A model generated the notes under the pieces. It was not told the DNA's origin, did not search any database, and saw nothing but the letters and a program-made list of their open reading frames with translations. A program made the position numbers and the translations under genes. Positions 17,408 through 24,348 of a stretch of DNA of 64,000 nt are shown here, piece by piece; position 1 is the stretch's first letter, and every line of letters begins with the position of its first letter. The stretch lies in contig NZ_BQME02000001.1 of assembly GCF_022180385.2 (NCBI RefSeq), forward strand, positions 248,001-312,000, written 5' to 3'. This DNA is from Paenibacillus sp. L3-i20 (GTDB taxonomy: Bacteria > Bacillota > Bacilli > Paenibacillales > Paenibacillaceae).

Positions 17408-17959
17408 TTATTTCTCTTTTGATAGTCTCTCTATCATCGCTTCACGATCCAATGGACTAAGCTGCGATGTTGTTAAATAACAAGATGGACAAACATACCA
17501 AATAACGCGGAACGGATTAGGAACGATGGAGTGACCAATTGCTTCAGCAATTGTAGGCTCAAAACCTGCTCCACCGATAGATTGACTGCCTGCTTCAAGC
17601 ATATACTCTCTGCAAGACGGACATTCTGGAAGCTCAAATTGCTCATTCACTATACGCTGAATGACACTTTCTGCCGCAAGTAAATTTGCATTCGAGCTGC
17701 GGAACCCTTCATTATCCTTCATCCAACCTGCATCATTCGCACGTTCTTCCTCTTCTTCAGACCAATCCTCATTACCTTCTATCGATTCTGGAATCTCATC
17801 TTCGTCTGAATCCGGCTCAAAGTCATTATCTAAACCAACTTTCAGCGAGCGATAACCGCCCAGTTCATTGTCGCAATGCGGGCAATGTGATTCTGGACCT
17901 ATCTCTTCATCCCATACGATTTCCGTTACACACCATTGACAAACTTGACGATCTTCCAT
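17408..17959 (-). CDS. Uncharacterised double zinc-ribbon protein
   Basis: A 183-residue cytoplasmic protein. An N-terminal ribbon (CQWC...CPHC, residues about 7-30) and a C-terminal ribbon (CPSC...CPSC, about 120-165) flank a strongly acidic linker rich in E and D (residues about 45-75). I recognise no characterised family; similar proteins occur in Paenibacillus. The start ATG has GAGGAGAT upstream, placed right after the stop codon of the 26-aa peptide gene. It is cotranscribed with DUF350 and MFS genes. A metal-binding or regulatory role is only a guess. Confidence 0.75.
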   Translation of the reverse strand: MEDRQVCQWCVTEIVWDEEIGPESHCPHCDNELGGYRSLKVGLDNDFEPDSDEDEIPESIEGNEDWSEEEEERANDAGWMKDNEGFRSSNANLLAAESVIQRIVNEQFELPECPSCREYMLEAGSQSIGGAGFEPTIAEAIGHSIVPNPFRVIWYVCPSCYLTTSQLSPLDREAMIERLSKEK

Positions 17960-17974
17960 TGTTGTACATCTCCT

Positions 17975-18055
17975 CTAATTGTTCATAACATAAATAATAC
18001 CGACAACAAAAAATAAAATAGCAACGATAAGAAGTGTTATCCATAAATATTTCAT
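17975..18055 (-). CDS. 26-residue single-pass membrane peptide
   Basis: A very short frame: ATG at 18053-18055 with GAGGGG 7 nt upstream and a TAG stop 5 bp before the next gene's ribosome binding site. The product starts MKYLWITLLIVAILFFVVGI and ends IYVMNN, a single transmembrane helix with a short polar tail. It sits tightly between the DUF350 and zinc-ribbon genes. The binding site, spacing and clean hydrophobicity argue that it is translated. Function is unknown; it may be a small membrane-protein partner. Confidence 0.65.
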   Translation of the reverse strand: MKYLWITLLIVAILFFVVGIIYVMNN

Positions 18056-18071
18056 CAATAAGCCCCTCGCA

Positions 18072-18494
18072 TTAAATGATGACGGTTGCTCCAATCACAT
18101 ATGATAGCGATACTGATATTGTCATTGCAATAAATCCAACTGCCCGATTGTCCTTTGCTATTTCCTCGTCAATTCGAAATACCGGTGTTAGAAATTCAAA
18201 TAGTAAATACGCAATAAGCAAAATAATAAAGCCGAATGCTCCCCATATCAAGCTTTGATAGATAGAAACATTCGATTCGATAGAGAATCGGAAAATATTG
18301 CAAATTCCAAATATTTTACCGCCGGTAGCCATAGCAACAGCCATATTCCCCTGCTTAATTTCATCCCAGCATTTATACCTTGCTACAAGCTCAAAACATG
18401 ACAAAAACACAATAAGCGATAATACAGTTACAGACACGAACGCTAACGAAGAGGCATACGGGTTACTTAAAAGCTTCTCAATTTCCGTTTCCAT
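18072..18494 (-). CDS. DUF350 (YshE/YjfL-like) membrane protein
   Basis: About 140 residues with four hydrophobic segments in two repeats, typical of DUF350. The first begins near ASSLAFVSVTVLSLIVFLSC; VAMATGGKIFGI and DNRAVGFIAMTISVSLSYVI carry the conserved glycine-rich pattern. ATG 18494 was chosen because GGGG lies 8 nt upstream; the 17 codons before it look untranslated. In B. subtilis yshE also lies next to mutS2, so this gene order is conserved. Function is unknown. Confidence 0.85.
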   Translation of the reverse strand: METEIEKLLSNPYASSLAFVSVTVLSLIVFLSCFELVARYKCWDEIKQGNMAVAMATGGKIFGICNIFRFSIESNVSIYQSLIWGAFGFIILLIAYLLFEFLTPVFRIDEEIAKDNRAVGFIAMTISVSLSYVIGATVII

Positions 18495-18557
18495 AGATGC
18501 ATCCCCTATCCTAAGAGAAAACTTGCGATGGAACATCCCTTCCATCGCAGTCCATCG

Positions 18558-20924
18558 TTAATTCAATTCAGCTACAGTTACTCCTATGCCGCCTTCACCA
18601 TAATTACCATTGCGGTAACTCTTCACATGAGTATGTCTGCGCAAATATTGTTGGATACCCGTTCTGAGTACGCCGGTTCCTTTTCCATGAATGATATACA
18701 CTTGACCGAATCCTGAAAGGAACGATTCATCTAGGAATCGATCAACCTCCATTATAGCTTCTTCCAAGCTTTCTCCACGAAGATCAAGCTCCATACGAAC
18801 ATTTTCATCTCTCGTACGTTTTAAGCTAGCCGCTTGTTTTGGTTGCTGAACCTTTTCAATCGGTTTCGCTTTTACAAGTTCCATATCATCAAGGGCAACC
18901 TTCATCTTCATAATGCCAAGCTGAACAACTGCATCAGAACCAAAAACTTCAGCAACGATCCCCTTCTGGTTAAGGCTGTACACGACAACCTCATCACCCG
19001 CCTCAATTTTTTGAGGTTTGCCATCTGAGCCAGTTTTGCCTCGCTTCTGCTTTTGCGGCTCAGGAGCAGCTTCGTCCAGCTTGCGACGTGCTTCAATGAG
19101 TTTATGTTCCTTTACAGAAGCACCCTCTTCTAATGCGAGCTTTCGGAGGTCTGAAATAATCACTTCTGCCTCGCGCTTTGCTTTAGAGACAGCTTCACGA
19201 GCTTCCTCCTGTGCTTTTTTCAGCAACTTATCCTTTTGCTCCTCGAAACGAAGCATCTCTGCTTCATGTTTTGCATTAAGCTTCTCCATCTGCAATCGAA
19301 GCATCTCCGCTGACTGCCGATCATTTTCAGCACTGAGACGATTTTCTTCTAATGATGCAATCATGTTTTCAACTCGCAGATCCTCTTCGCTTACCTCACC
19401 ACGAGCATGATCGATTATGGAACGCTGTAAGCCTAACCTCTCGGCAATTGCAAATGCATTACTACGCCCAGGAACTCCTACAAGCAATCGATAAGTTGGA
19501 CTCAAAGAGGCAACATCAAACTCCATGCTCGCATTGATAACTCCTTTGCGATTGTATGCATATGCTTTTAGCTCACTATAATGAGTTGTAGCAATAATTC
19601 GACTTCCCTTTGCATGTATATGTTCCAAAATAGCAATGGCAAGCGCCGAACCTTCTGCCGGATCCGTACCTGCTCCTAGTTCATCAAGTAGAACAAGACT
19701 TTTTGAAGTCATCACGTTTAAAATACGAATAATATTGGTGAGATGACTGGAGAACGTACTTAAGCTCTGCTCAATACTTTGTTCATCACCAATATCCGCA
19801 TAGATAGCATCAAACACACATAATTGACTTCCCTCTTCCGCAGGCACAAATAAGCCAGACATCGCCATCAAGCTCAACAAACCTATTGTTTTTAACGAAA
19901 CGGTTTTGCCGCCTGTGTTCGGTCCTGTTACGATAATTGCTGAATAATTATTACCAAGCTCAATGTCGAGAGGGACTACTTTATTTCTATCAATTAGCGG
20001 ATGTCGTCCGCGCTTAAGCTTAAGGAAACCTCTGTCGTTCATTTTTGGCTGGATCGCCTTCATCTCATGTGCAAGTCTCGCCTTAGCGAATGCAAAATCC
20101 AATTGGCCTAGCAAATCCTGATTCAGCAAAAAATCTTCTACATAATCAGAAGCTAATGCGGTCAACTTCTGTAATATCTTTTCTATTTCACGCTGTTCCC
20201 CGGCTTTTAATTCTTTGAGCTTATTGTTCATTGTAACAATTGCTTCCGGTTCTATAAATAAAGTTGCACCAGAGCCTGATTGATCATGGACAAGTCCGCC
20301 GAAGCTCGAACGATATTCCTGCTTAACAGGAATAACATATCGATCGTTACGTAGTGTAATAATAGCATCCTGTAACATCTTCTGAACGGAAGATGAGCGA
20401 ATCATTGATTCCAACTTCTCACGGATACGTGATTCTCCGGTTCGCAGCTCACGACGAATCGATGCAAGCTCAGAGCTTGCACTATCCATGACTTCAGCTT
20501 GTTCATCAATACAAGCAAATATGGCATCTTCAAGCGACTTATGCTCACTTATGCCTTCTGTTAAAGACAGCAACATCGGAATAGCATGTTCATCATGAAT
20601 GACTTCGATATGCTTCTTAATGCGGCGACCACCACGTGAAGTGGATGCAATATCAAGAAGTTCTGCTGGATTCAAAGTACCGCCTATTCGAGCTCTATGC
20701 AGGGATGAGGCAATATCAACAATGCCTCCAAACGGAGCACTTCCCTTTAGTCGATCAGCTGCATAGGCCTCTTCAGTGGCTTGCAAAAGAAGCTTAACCT
20801 CTTCAAGTTCTGTGACCGGTTTAAGCATCTCAGTTGTCGACTTTCCTAGTGAGGTGCTCGCATGCTTCGTTAATTTATGTATAATTTTTGGATATTCAAG
20901 TGTTGTTAATATTTTGGCGTCCAA
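18558..20924 (-). CDS. mutS2: Endonuclease/ribosome-rescue ATPase MutS2
   Basis: A 788-residue MutS2. It has an N-terminal core and clamp region, the ABC-type ATPase with Walker A GPNTGGKTVSLKTIG and Walker B LDELGAGTDPAEGS, a charged coiled-coil arm (about 515-620), and a C-terminal Smr nuclease domain with LDLRGESLEEA and IIHGKGTGVLR. MutS2 acts on branched DNA to limit recombination and, in B. subtilis, on collided ribosomes. The start is TTG 20924 with AGGAG 9 nt upstream. Its neighbourhood (pheST-zapA, DUF350) matches the Bacillus order, except that rnhC, cvpA and polX are missing. Confidence 0.95.
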   Translation of the reverse strand: MDAKILTTLEYPKIIHKLTKHASTSLGKSTTEMLKPVTELEEVKLLLQATEEAYAADRLKGSAPFGGIVDIASSLHRARIGGTLNPAELLDIASTSRGGRRIKKHIEVIHDEHAIPMLLSLTEGISEHKSLEDAIFACIDEQAEVMDSASSELASIRRELRTGESRIREKLESMIRSSSVQKMLQDAIITLRNDRYVIPVKQEYRSSFGGLVHDQSGSGATLFIEPEAIVTMNNKLKELKAGEQREIEKILQKLTALASDYVEDFLLNQDLLGQLDFAFAKARLAHEMKAIQPKMNDRGFLKLKRGRHPLIDRNKVVPLDIELGNNYSAIIVTGPNTGGKTVSLKTIGLLSLMAMSGLFVPAEEGSQLCVFDAIYADIGDEQSIEQSLSTFSSHLTNIIRILNVMTSKSLVLLDELGAGTDPAEGSALAIAILEHIHAKGSRIIATTHYSELKAYAYNRKGVINASMEFDVASLSPTYRLLVGVPGRSNAFAIAERLGLQRSIIDHARGEVSEEDLRVENMIASLEENRLSAENDRQSAEMLRLQMEKLNAKHEAEMLRFEEQKDKLLKKAQEEAREAVSKAKREAEVIISDLRKLALEEGASVKEHKLIEARRKLDEAAPEPQKQKRGKTGSDGKPQKIEAGDEVVVYSLNQKGIVAEVFGSDAVVQLGIMKMKVALDDMELVKAKPIEKVQQPKQAASLKRTRDENVRMELDLRGESLEEAIMEVDRFLDESFLSGFGQVYIIHGKGTGVLRTGIQQYLRRHTHVKSYRNGNYGEGGIGVTVAELN

Positions 20925-21115
20925 CGAATAACACTCCTCTCGCCCTTATATTATAGCCGAACCTCGGACATGATGCACGGGTCGAAGTTAGTTTAATGGA
21001 TTTCGTACCACACATAATTTATACAACGTTGGCAACACTAATTGTGATTCAACAGCTTCAGTTCTTGCTTATCAATAAAAGATGGTTCCATTACATTAAG
21101 AAGGAGGACTTCGAT

Positions 21116-21475
21116 ATGAGCTTCTTGGGTCATGTTGTACGTTTTATTGTTTCTGCGCTAGTTCTTATGGTTGTCGGATTTCTTGTTCCGCAATTCAGCG
21201 TTGGCGGGTTCTGGAGTGCACTTTTCCTAGCCCTTGTCATCGCTGCACTTGGCTGGATCATTGAAGGGATATTCGGTAAGCGCGTAACTCCATTTGGCCG
21301 AGGAATCGTCGGTTTTATCGCAAGTGCGGCGGTTATCTGGATCGCCCAATTCATCGTTGGCGGTGTTCACGTAACGATGCTTGGTGCAATATTGGCAGCT
21401 CTCGCCATCGGGATTATTGACCTGTTCATTCCAGTTAGTACACCTTATGAATCAGGAAGACGTAATGCCGATTAA
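21116..21475 (+). CDS. YvlD/phage-holin-4-type membrane protein
   Basis: A 119-residue hydrophobic protein with about four transmembrane segments, starting MSFLGHVVRFIVSALVLMVV. It belongs to the family named Phage_holin_4_2 (YvlD in B. subtilis), which is chromosomal and not evidence of a prophage. ATG 21116 has AGGAGG 8 nt upstream; the longer frame from 20996 lacks a site. It is followed by a strong terminator and is probably monocistronic. In Bacillus yvlD relatives belong to envelope-stress regulons, a possible but unproven role here. Confidence 0.82.
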   Translation: MSFLGHVVRFIVSALVLMVVGFLVPQFSVGGFWSALFLALVIAALGWIIEGIFGKRVTPFGRGIVGFIASAAVIWIAQFIVGGVHVTMLGAILAALAIGIIDLFIPVSTPYESGRRNAD

Positions 21476-21500
21476 TCGAAATGCCATCACATTAATTATT

Positions 21501-21546
21501 AGCCCCTTCTTGTCTTAACAGGCAAGCAGGGGCTCTACTCTTTTTT
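21501..21546 (+). terminator. Terminator of the YvlD-like gene
   Basis: Outer stem AGCCCC/GGGGCT with an inner CTTG-type pairing, then CTACTCTTTTTT on the plus strand, 25 bp after the stop codon. Confidence 0.85.
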
Positions 21547-21732
21547 CATCTAAAACTAAACCTCTCATTGCTATACTCCAAGAGCTGGAACCTGCTTGTT
21601 CACCACTTGTTCATCACTTCTTCAACAGTTTGTCAAAGTGTTGTCACGAGGTTTTATTTATTTTATCCATTTTCAGGTTAAAATAATGGGAGACTATCGA
21701 CATTCATTGTTCAAATTGGAAGGGGTATTATT

Positions 21733-22125
21733 ATGAAAAAGTGGCTAGCGTTTGCATCCGTCCTGGTACTAGCACTTGTTGTTGCAGCTTGCGGCACCAA
21801 TGGCAAAGAAACGAATAAAGCAGGCTCAGAGAACAAAGAAGCTGTTGAAACTAGTGAAAAAAGCACTTCCGAGGTTGTTATCACTGCTTCTGATTGGGAG
21901 TTTGACCAGCAAGAATATAAAATTAAAGCTGGAGAAACTGTAGACCTGACTCTAAAATCAGTTGGAAGCGTCCATGGCGTGTCTATTGTAAAAAGCGATT
22001 ACTCAATCAAAAACAATAAATCTACTGCCGTCAAGTTCGATGAGCCTGGCACTTACGATATGATTTGCAACGTTCCATGTGGTGCTGGGCATCGAATAAT
22101 GAAAGCTAAACTTATCGTTGAATAG
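21733..22125 (+). CDS. CuA-type cupredoxin lipoprotein (cytochrome oxidase subunit II-like)
   Basis: A 130-residue exported lipoprotein. A hydrophobic signal with lipobox VVAAC (Cys20) and a Ser/Glu/Lys linker are followed by a cupredoxin domain. The domain holds a full CuA ligand pattern: His81 and CNVPCGAGHRIM (Cys112, Cys116, His120, Met123). It lacks the two N-terminal transmembrane helices of CoxB. Such stand-alone CuA domains bind copper outside the membrane, either in electron transfer or in copper delivery to oxidase. GGAAGGGG precedes the start. No oxidase gene is adjacent. Confidence 0.85.
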   Translation: MKKWLAFASVLVLALVVAACGTNGKETNKAGSENKEAVETSEKSTSEVVITASDWEFDQQEYKIKAGETVDLTLKSVGSVHGVSIVKSDYSIKNNKSTAVKFDEPGTYDMICNVPCGAGHRIMKAKLIVE

Positions 22126-22200
22126 TCAATATTGTTTTCAATTCTTATAGTGATAAGTTATCGTTACGCTATAATCCAGTGATCTATATACAAAAACTTC

Positions 22201-22267
22201 AAACGAGTACTAAGAAGCTCATCCATCATTTCTTTATGGTTGAAGCTCTCGGTACTCGTTTTTTGTT
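22201..22267 (+). terminator. Terminator after the cupredoxin gene
   Basis: AAACGAGTAC (22201-22210) pairs with GTACTCGTTT (22252-22261), with an inner AGAAGCTC/GAAGCT pairing, followed by TTTTTTG. It ends 75-140 bp after the cupredoxin stop. Confidence 0.75.
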
Positions 22268-22315
22268 CTTTTACTAAGAAATACGGAGCAAAGGAAGGAA
22301 TTATCATTCTTTTAA

Positions 22316-22343
22316 TTGACAATGAATATCATTATCATATATT
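22316..22343 (+). promoter_or_regulatory. Promoter overlapped by a Fur-type box
   Basis: TTGACA (22316-22321) and TATATT (22338-22343) are 16 bp apart. The stretch between reads AATGAATATCATTATCAT, a close match to the inverted TGATAATnATTATCA pattern of Fur boxes. A Fur-type repressor would block polymerase here, making the downstream binding protein iron-regulated. Confidence 0.78.
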
Positions 22344-22401
22344 CTTTAGAAGTATTTTTTCCATATTACTTGGAATCTATAATCTCGAAGGGACTGACAA
22401 C

Positions 22402-23385
22402 ATGAAAGCAATTCAATTTACATTCGCAACCATTTGTTTAACTGTTACCTTCCTTGCAGCTACTGGCTGCAATAATAATCAAGCACCTGCAACTCCTGCT
22501 TCAAGCTCAACAACAGAAGTAGTAAATACAACGACGAAGTCTAGTTTCGAGCGCGTCATTAAACATGTAGCAGGAGAAACGATTCTAAAAGAAGCGCCTC
22601 GCAACATTGCTATTTTGGATTACAGCTACATCGATTATTTGACAGCACTTGAAATGAAACCTGGATCTACTGTTTCGTTTGTTGATAATGAATTACCTCC
22701 TTATTTATCCGAACAAGTACAAGCAGATGAAATTACGTTTTTAGGACCAATTGGCGGGGTAAACCCTGAAAAGGTGCTTGCGGCAGATCCTGACTTAATT
22801 ATCGGTACTTCCCCCGGTCAGGAAAAAATATATGATCAACTATCCAAAATTTCTAATACTATTTTATTATCCCAATCCGCTTTCGACTGGCGGCACACGT
22901 TAAATGAATTTGCCAACATTATTGGTAAAGAGGATAAAGCTATTCAACTTATAGCCAACTACGATGAAAAAATGAAAGCTTCAGCTGAGCTTGTTAAGGC
23001 AACTATTGGGAATGAATCCGTTCTGTTTCTTCGCGTGTTGGAAAAGGATTATCGTGTTTATGGAAAAGTTAGTCCTGCGGGCTCCGTCTTATATAATGAT
23101 TTAGCACTTAAAGCTCCTGAAGGTGTCCCTATGGATAAGAAACTTCAAGTGATCTCAATAGAGGTAATGCCAGAGCTTAATCCAGATCATATCTTTTTAC
23201 TCGTGCAAGAAGATGCCGAAGAAAAAATGGGAGAGCTGCAAAACAACCCGCTCTGGAAAAATATTAATGCCGTTAAAAACAACCGTATTTACCCCGTAGA
23301 TCAACGTTTATGGATTCAAGGTGAAGGCCCTATCGCAAGCTCCATCATGCTGGATCAAGCAGTGAAGGAACTAACGAAAAAATAG
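22402..23385 (+). CDS. Siderophore/heme-type ABC substrate-binding lipoprotein (FecB-like)
   Basis: A 327-residue lipoprotein from ATG 22402 (AAGGGA upstream). Its signal ends in lipobox LAATGC and is followed by a TonB-independent periplasmic-binding fold. Typical blocks are PRNIAILDYSYIDYLTAL, GGVNPEKVLAADPDLIIG and NPLWKNINAVKNNRIYPVD. The family captures ferric siderophores or heme outside the membrane and hands them to a FhuBC-type permease. No permease or ATPase gene lies nearby, so it is an orphan binding protein. The Fur-like promoter supports iron uptake. Confidence 0.88.
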   Translation: MKAIQFTFATICLTVTFLAATGCNNNQAPATPASSSTTEVVNTTTKSSFERVIKHVAGETILKEAPRNIAILDYSYIDYLTALEMKPGSTVSFVDNELPPYLSEQVQADEITFLGPIGGVNPEKVLAADPDLIIGTSPGQEKIYDQLSKISNTILLSQSAFDWRHTLNEFANIIGKEDKAIQLIANYDEKMKASAELVKATIGNESVLFLRVLEKDYRVYGKVSPAGSVLYNDLALKAPEGVPMDKKLQVISIEVMPELNPDHIFLLVQEDAEEKMGELQNNPLWKNINAVKNNRIYPVDQRLWIQGEGPIASSIMLDQAVKELTKK

Positions 23386-23526
23386 GGGATTACCATCACT
23401 CCTTCTATTTGCATTATAATTTTTTTTTACTCCCTGTCCAAATTAGTCTAATAGATGATTCCCTTCCAAAGCCAAGCTAGCTTTGATAAGATATGATCAC
23501 AACACCTCGTGAATGGAGGAAATCAA

Positions 23527-24207
23527 ATGGGAGCGTTAAAAAATCGTGTTGCTATCATTAGTGGAGCTGGCAGCGGTCTAGGTCGTGCTACCGCAATTGC
23601 ATTCGCAGCAGAAGGTGCTGACGTCGTTCTTTTAGGAAGAAGACTTGACAAGTTAGAACAAACTGCGGCAATTGTATTGGACAAAACAGGACGCTCAGCA
23701 TTAACATTGCAAGTTGATGTCACTGAAGAGCAGCAAGTAAAAGATTCAATTGAAGCCGTAATGAATCATTGGGGACGAATTGATGTACTGCTTAACAATG
23801 CAGCAGTTCTGGAGCAAGGCTCCGTACTCGAGCTAACTTCCGAAGAATGGAAAAATCAGATTTCGACGAATCTAACTGGACCATTCCTATTAACTAAGGC
23901 CGTCATACCATCGATGAGAGGTAAAAGGTACGGCAGAATCATAAATATAACGTCCAGCCTATCTCAGAATGGTGCAGGTGGCTATGCAGCATATAGTGCT
24001 GCCAAGGCTGGTCTCGAATCATTAACACGTGCTGTGGCTGATGAAGAACATGAATACGGTATTCTCGTCAATCTCTATAACCCTGGTACTTTACGCACTG
24101 AGATGCACGCAACTGGGAAAGATCCCGCTATCGTAACACCTGATCTCATTCGCCTTGCGAGTCTTTCATTTGGTGGTCCCACTGCAACTATACATTCGTA
24201 TGGTTAA
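23527..24207 (+). CDS. Short-chain dehydrogenase/reductase (SDR)
   Basis: About 226 residues. It has the NAD(P)-binding GAGSGLGRATAIA near the N-terminus, NNAAVLEQG, the catalytic serine in INITSSLSQ, and the YAAYSAAKAG block containing the catalytic YxxxK. The C-terminal end is shorter than in many SDRs but closes at a normal stop. ATG 23527 has GGAGG 7 nt upstream. It is followed by a long nested hairpin acting as terminator. The substrate is unknown; no pathway neighbours are visible. Confidence 0.87.
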   Translation: MGALKNRVAIISGAGSGLGRATAIAFAAEGADVVLLGRRLDKLEQTAAIVLDKTGRSALTLQVDVTEEQQVKDSIEAVMNHWGRIDVLLNNAAVLEQGSVLELTSEEWKNQISTNLTGPFLLTKAVIPSMRGKRYGRIINITSSLSQNGAGGYAAYSAAKAGLESLTRAVADEEHEYGILVNLYNPGTLRTEMHATGKDPAIVTPDLIRLASLSFGGPTATIHSYG

Positions 24208-24220
24208 TTCTAATAAGTCA

Positions 24221-24323
24221 AAAAAACCAGCCAAGGTCTCTTGAGGCTGTAACTAGCAAGATATACACGTCATTATCCGTGTACATCTTGTCGGTACAGT
24301 CCAATCCTTGACTGGTTATTTTA
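24221..24323. terminator. Long nested hairpin, probable bidirectional terminator
   Basis: The outer arms (24225-24236 and 24306-24317, one mismatch), a middle CTGTA/TACAG pairing, and inner 13-base arms (24257-24269 and 24278-24290, one mismatch) fold this stretch into one long imperfect hairpin. It is flanked by A6 on the left and TTATTTTATT on the right. It can stop both the plus-strand SDR gene and the minus-strand zapA fusion. Its size also suits a small mobile repeat or a stable RNA. Confidence 0.6.
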
Positions 24324-24348
24324 TTGCAATCAACTATTTCTAAATAGC

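Noticed and set aside
21116..21475. Holin-like gene as evidence of a prophage
   Set aside because: The family name is misleading; these YvlD-type proteins are chromosomal, and no phage structural, lysis or integration gene is nearby.
22262..22270. GTTCTTT motif as a further SinR site
   Set aside because: A single half-site in the tail of a terminator, not paired with AGAAC and not near a promoter box; expected by chance.
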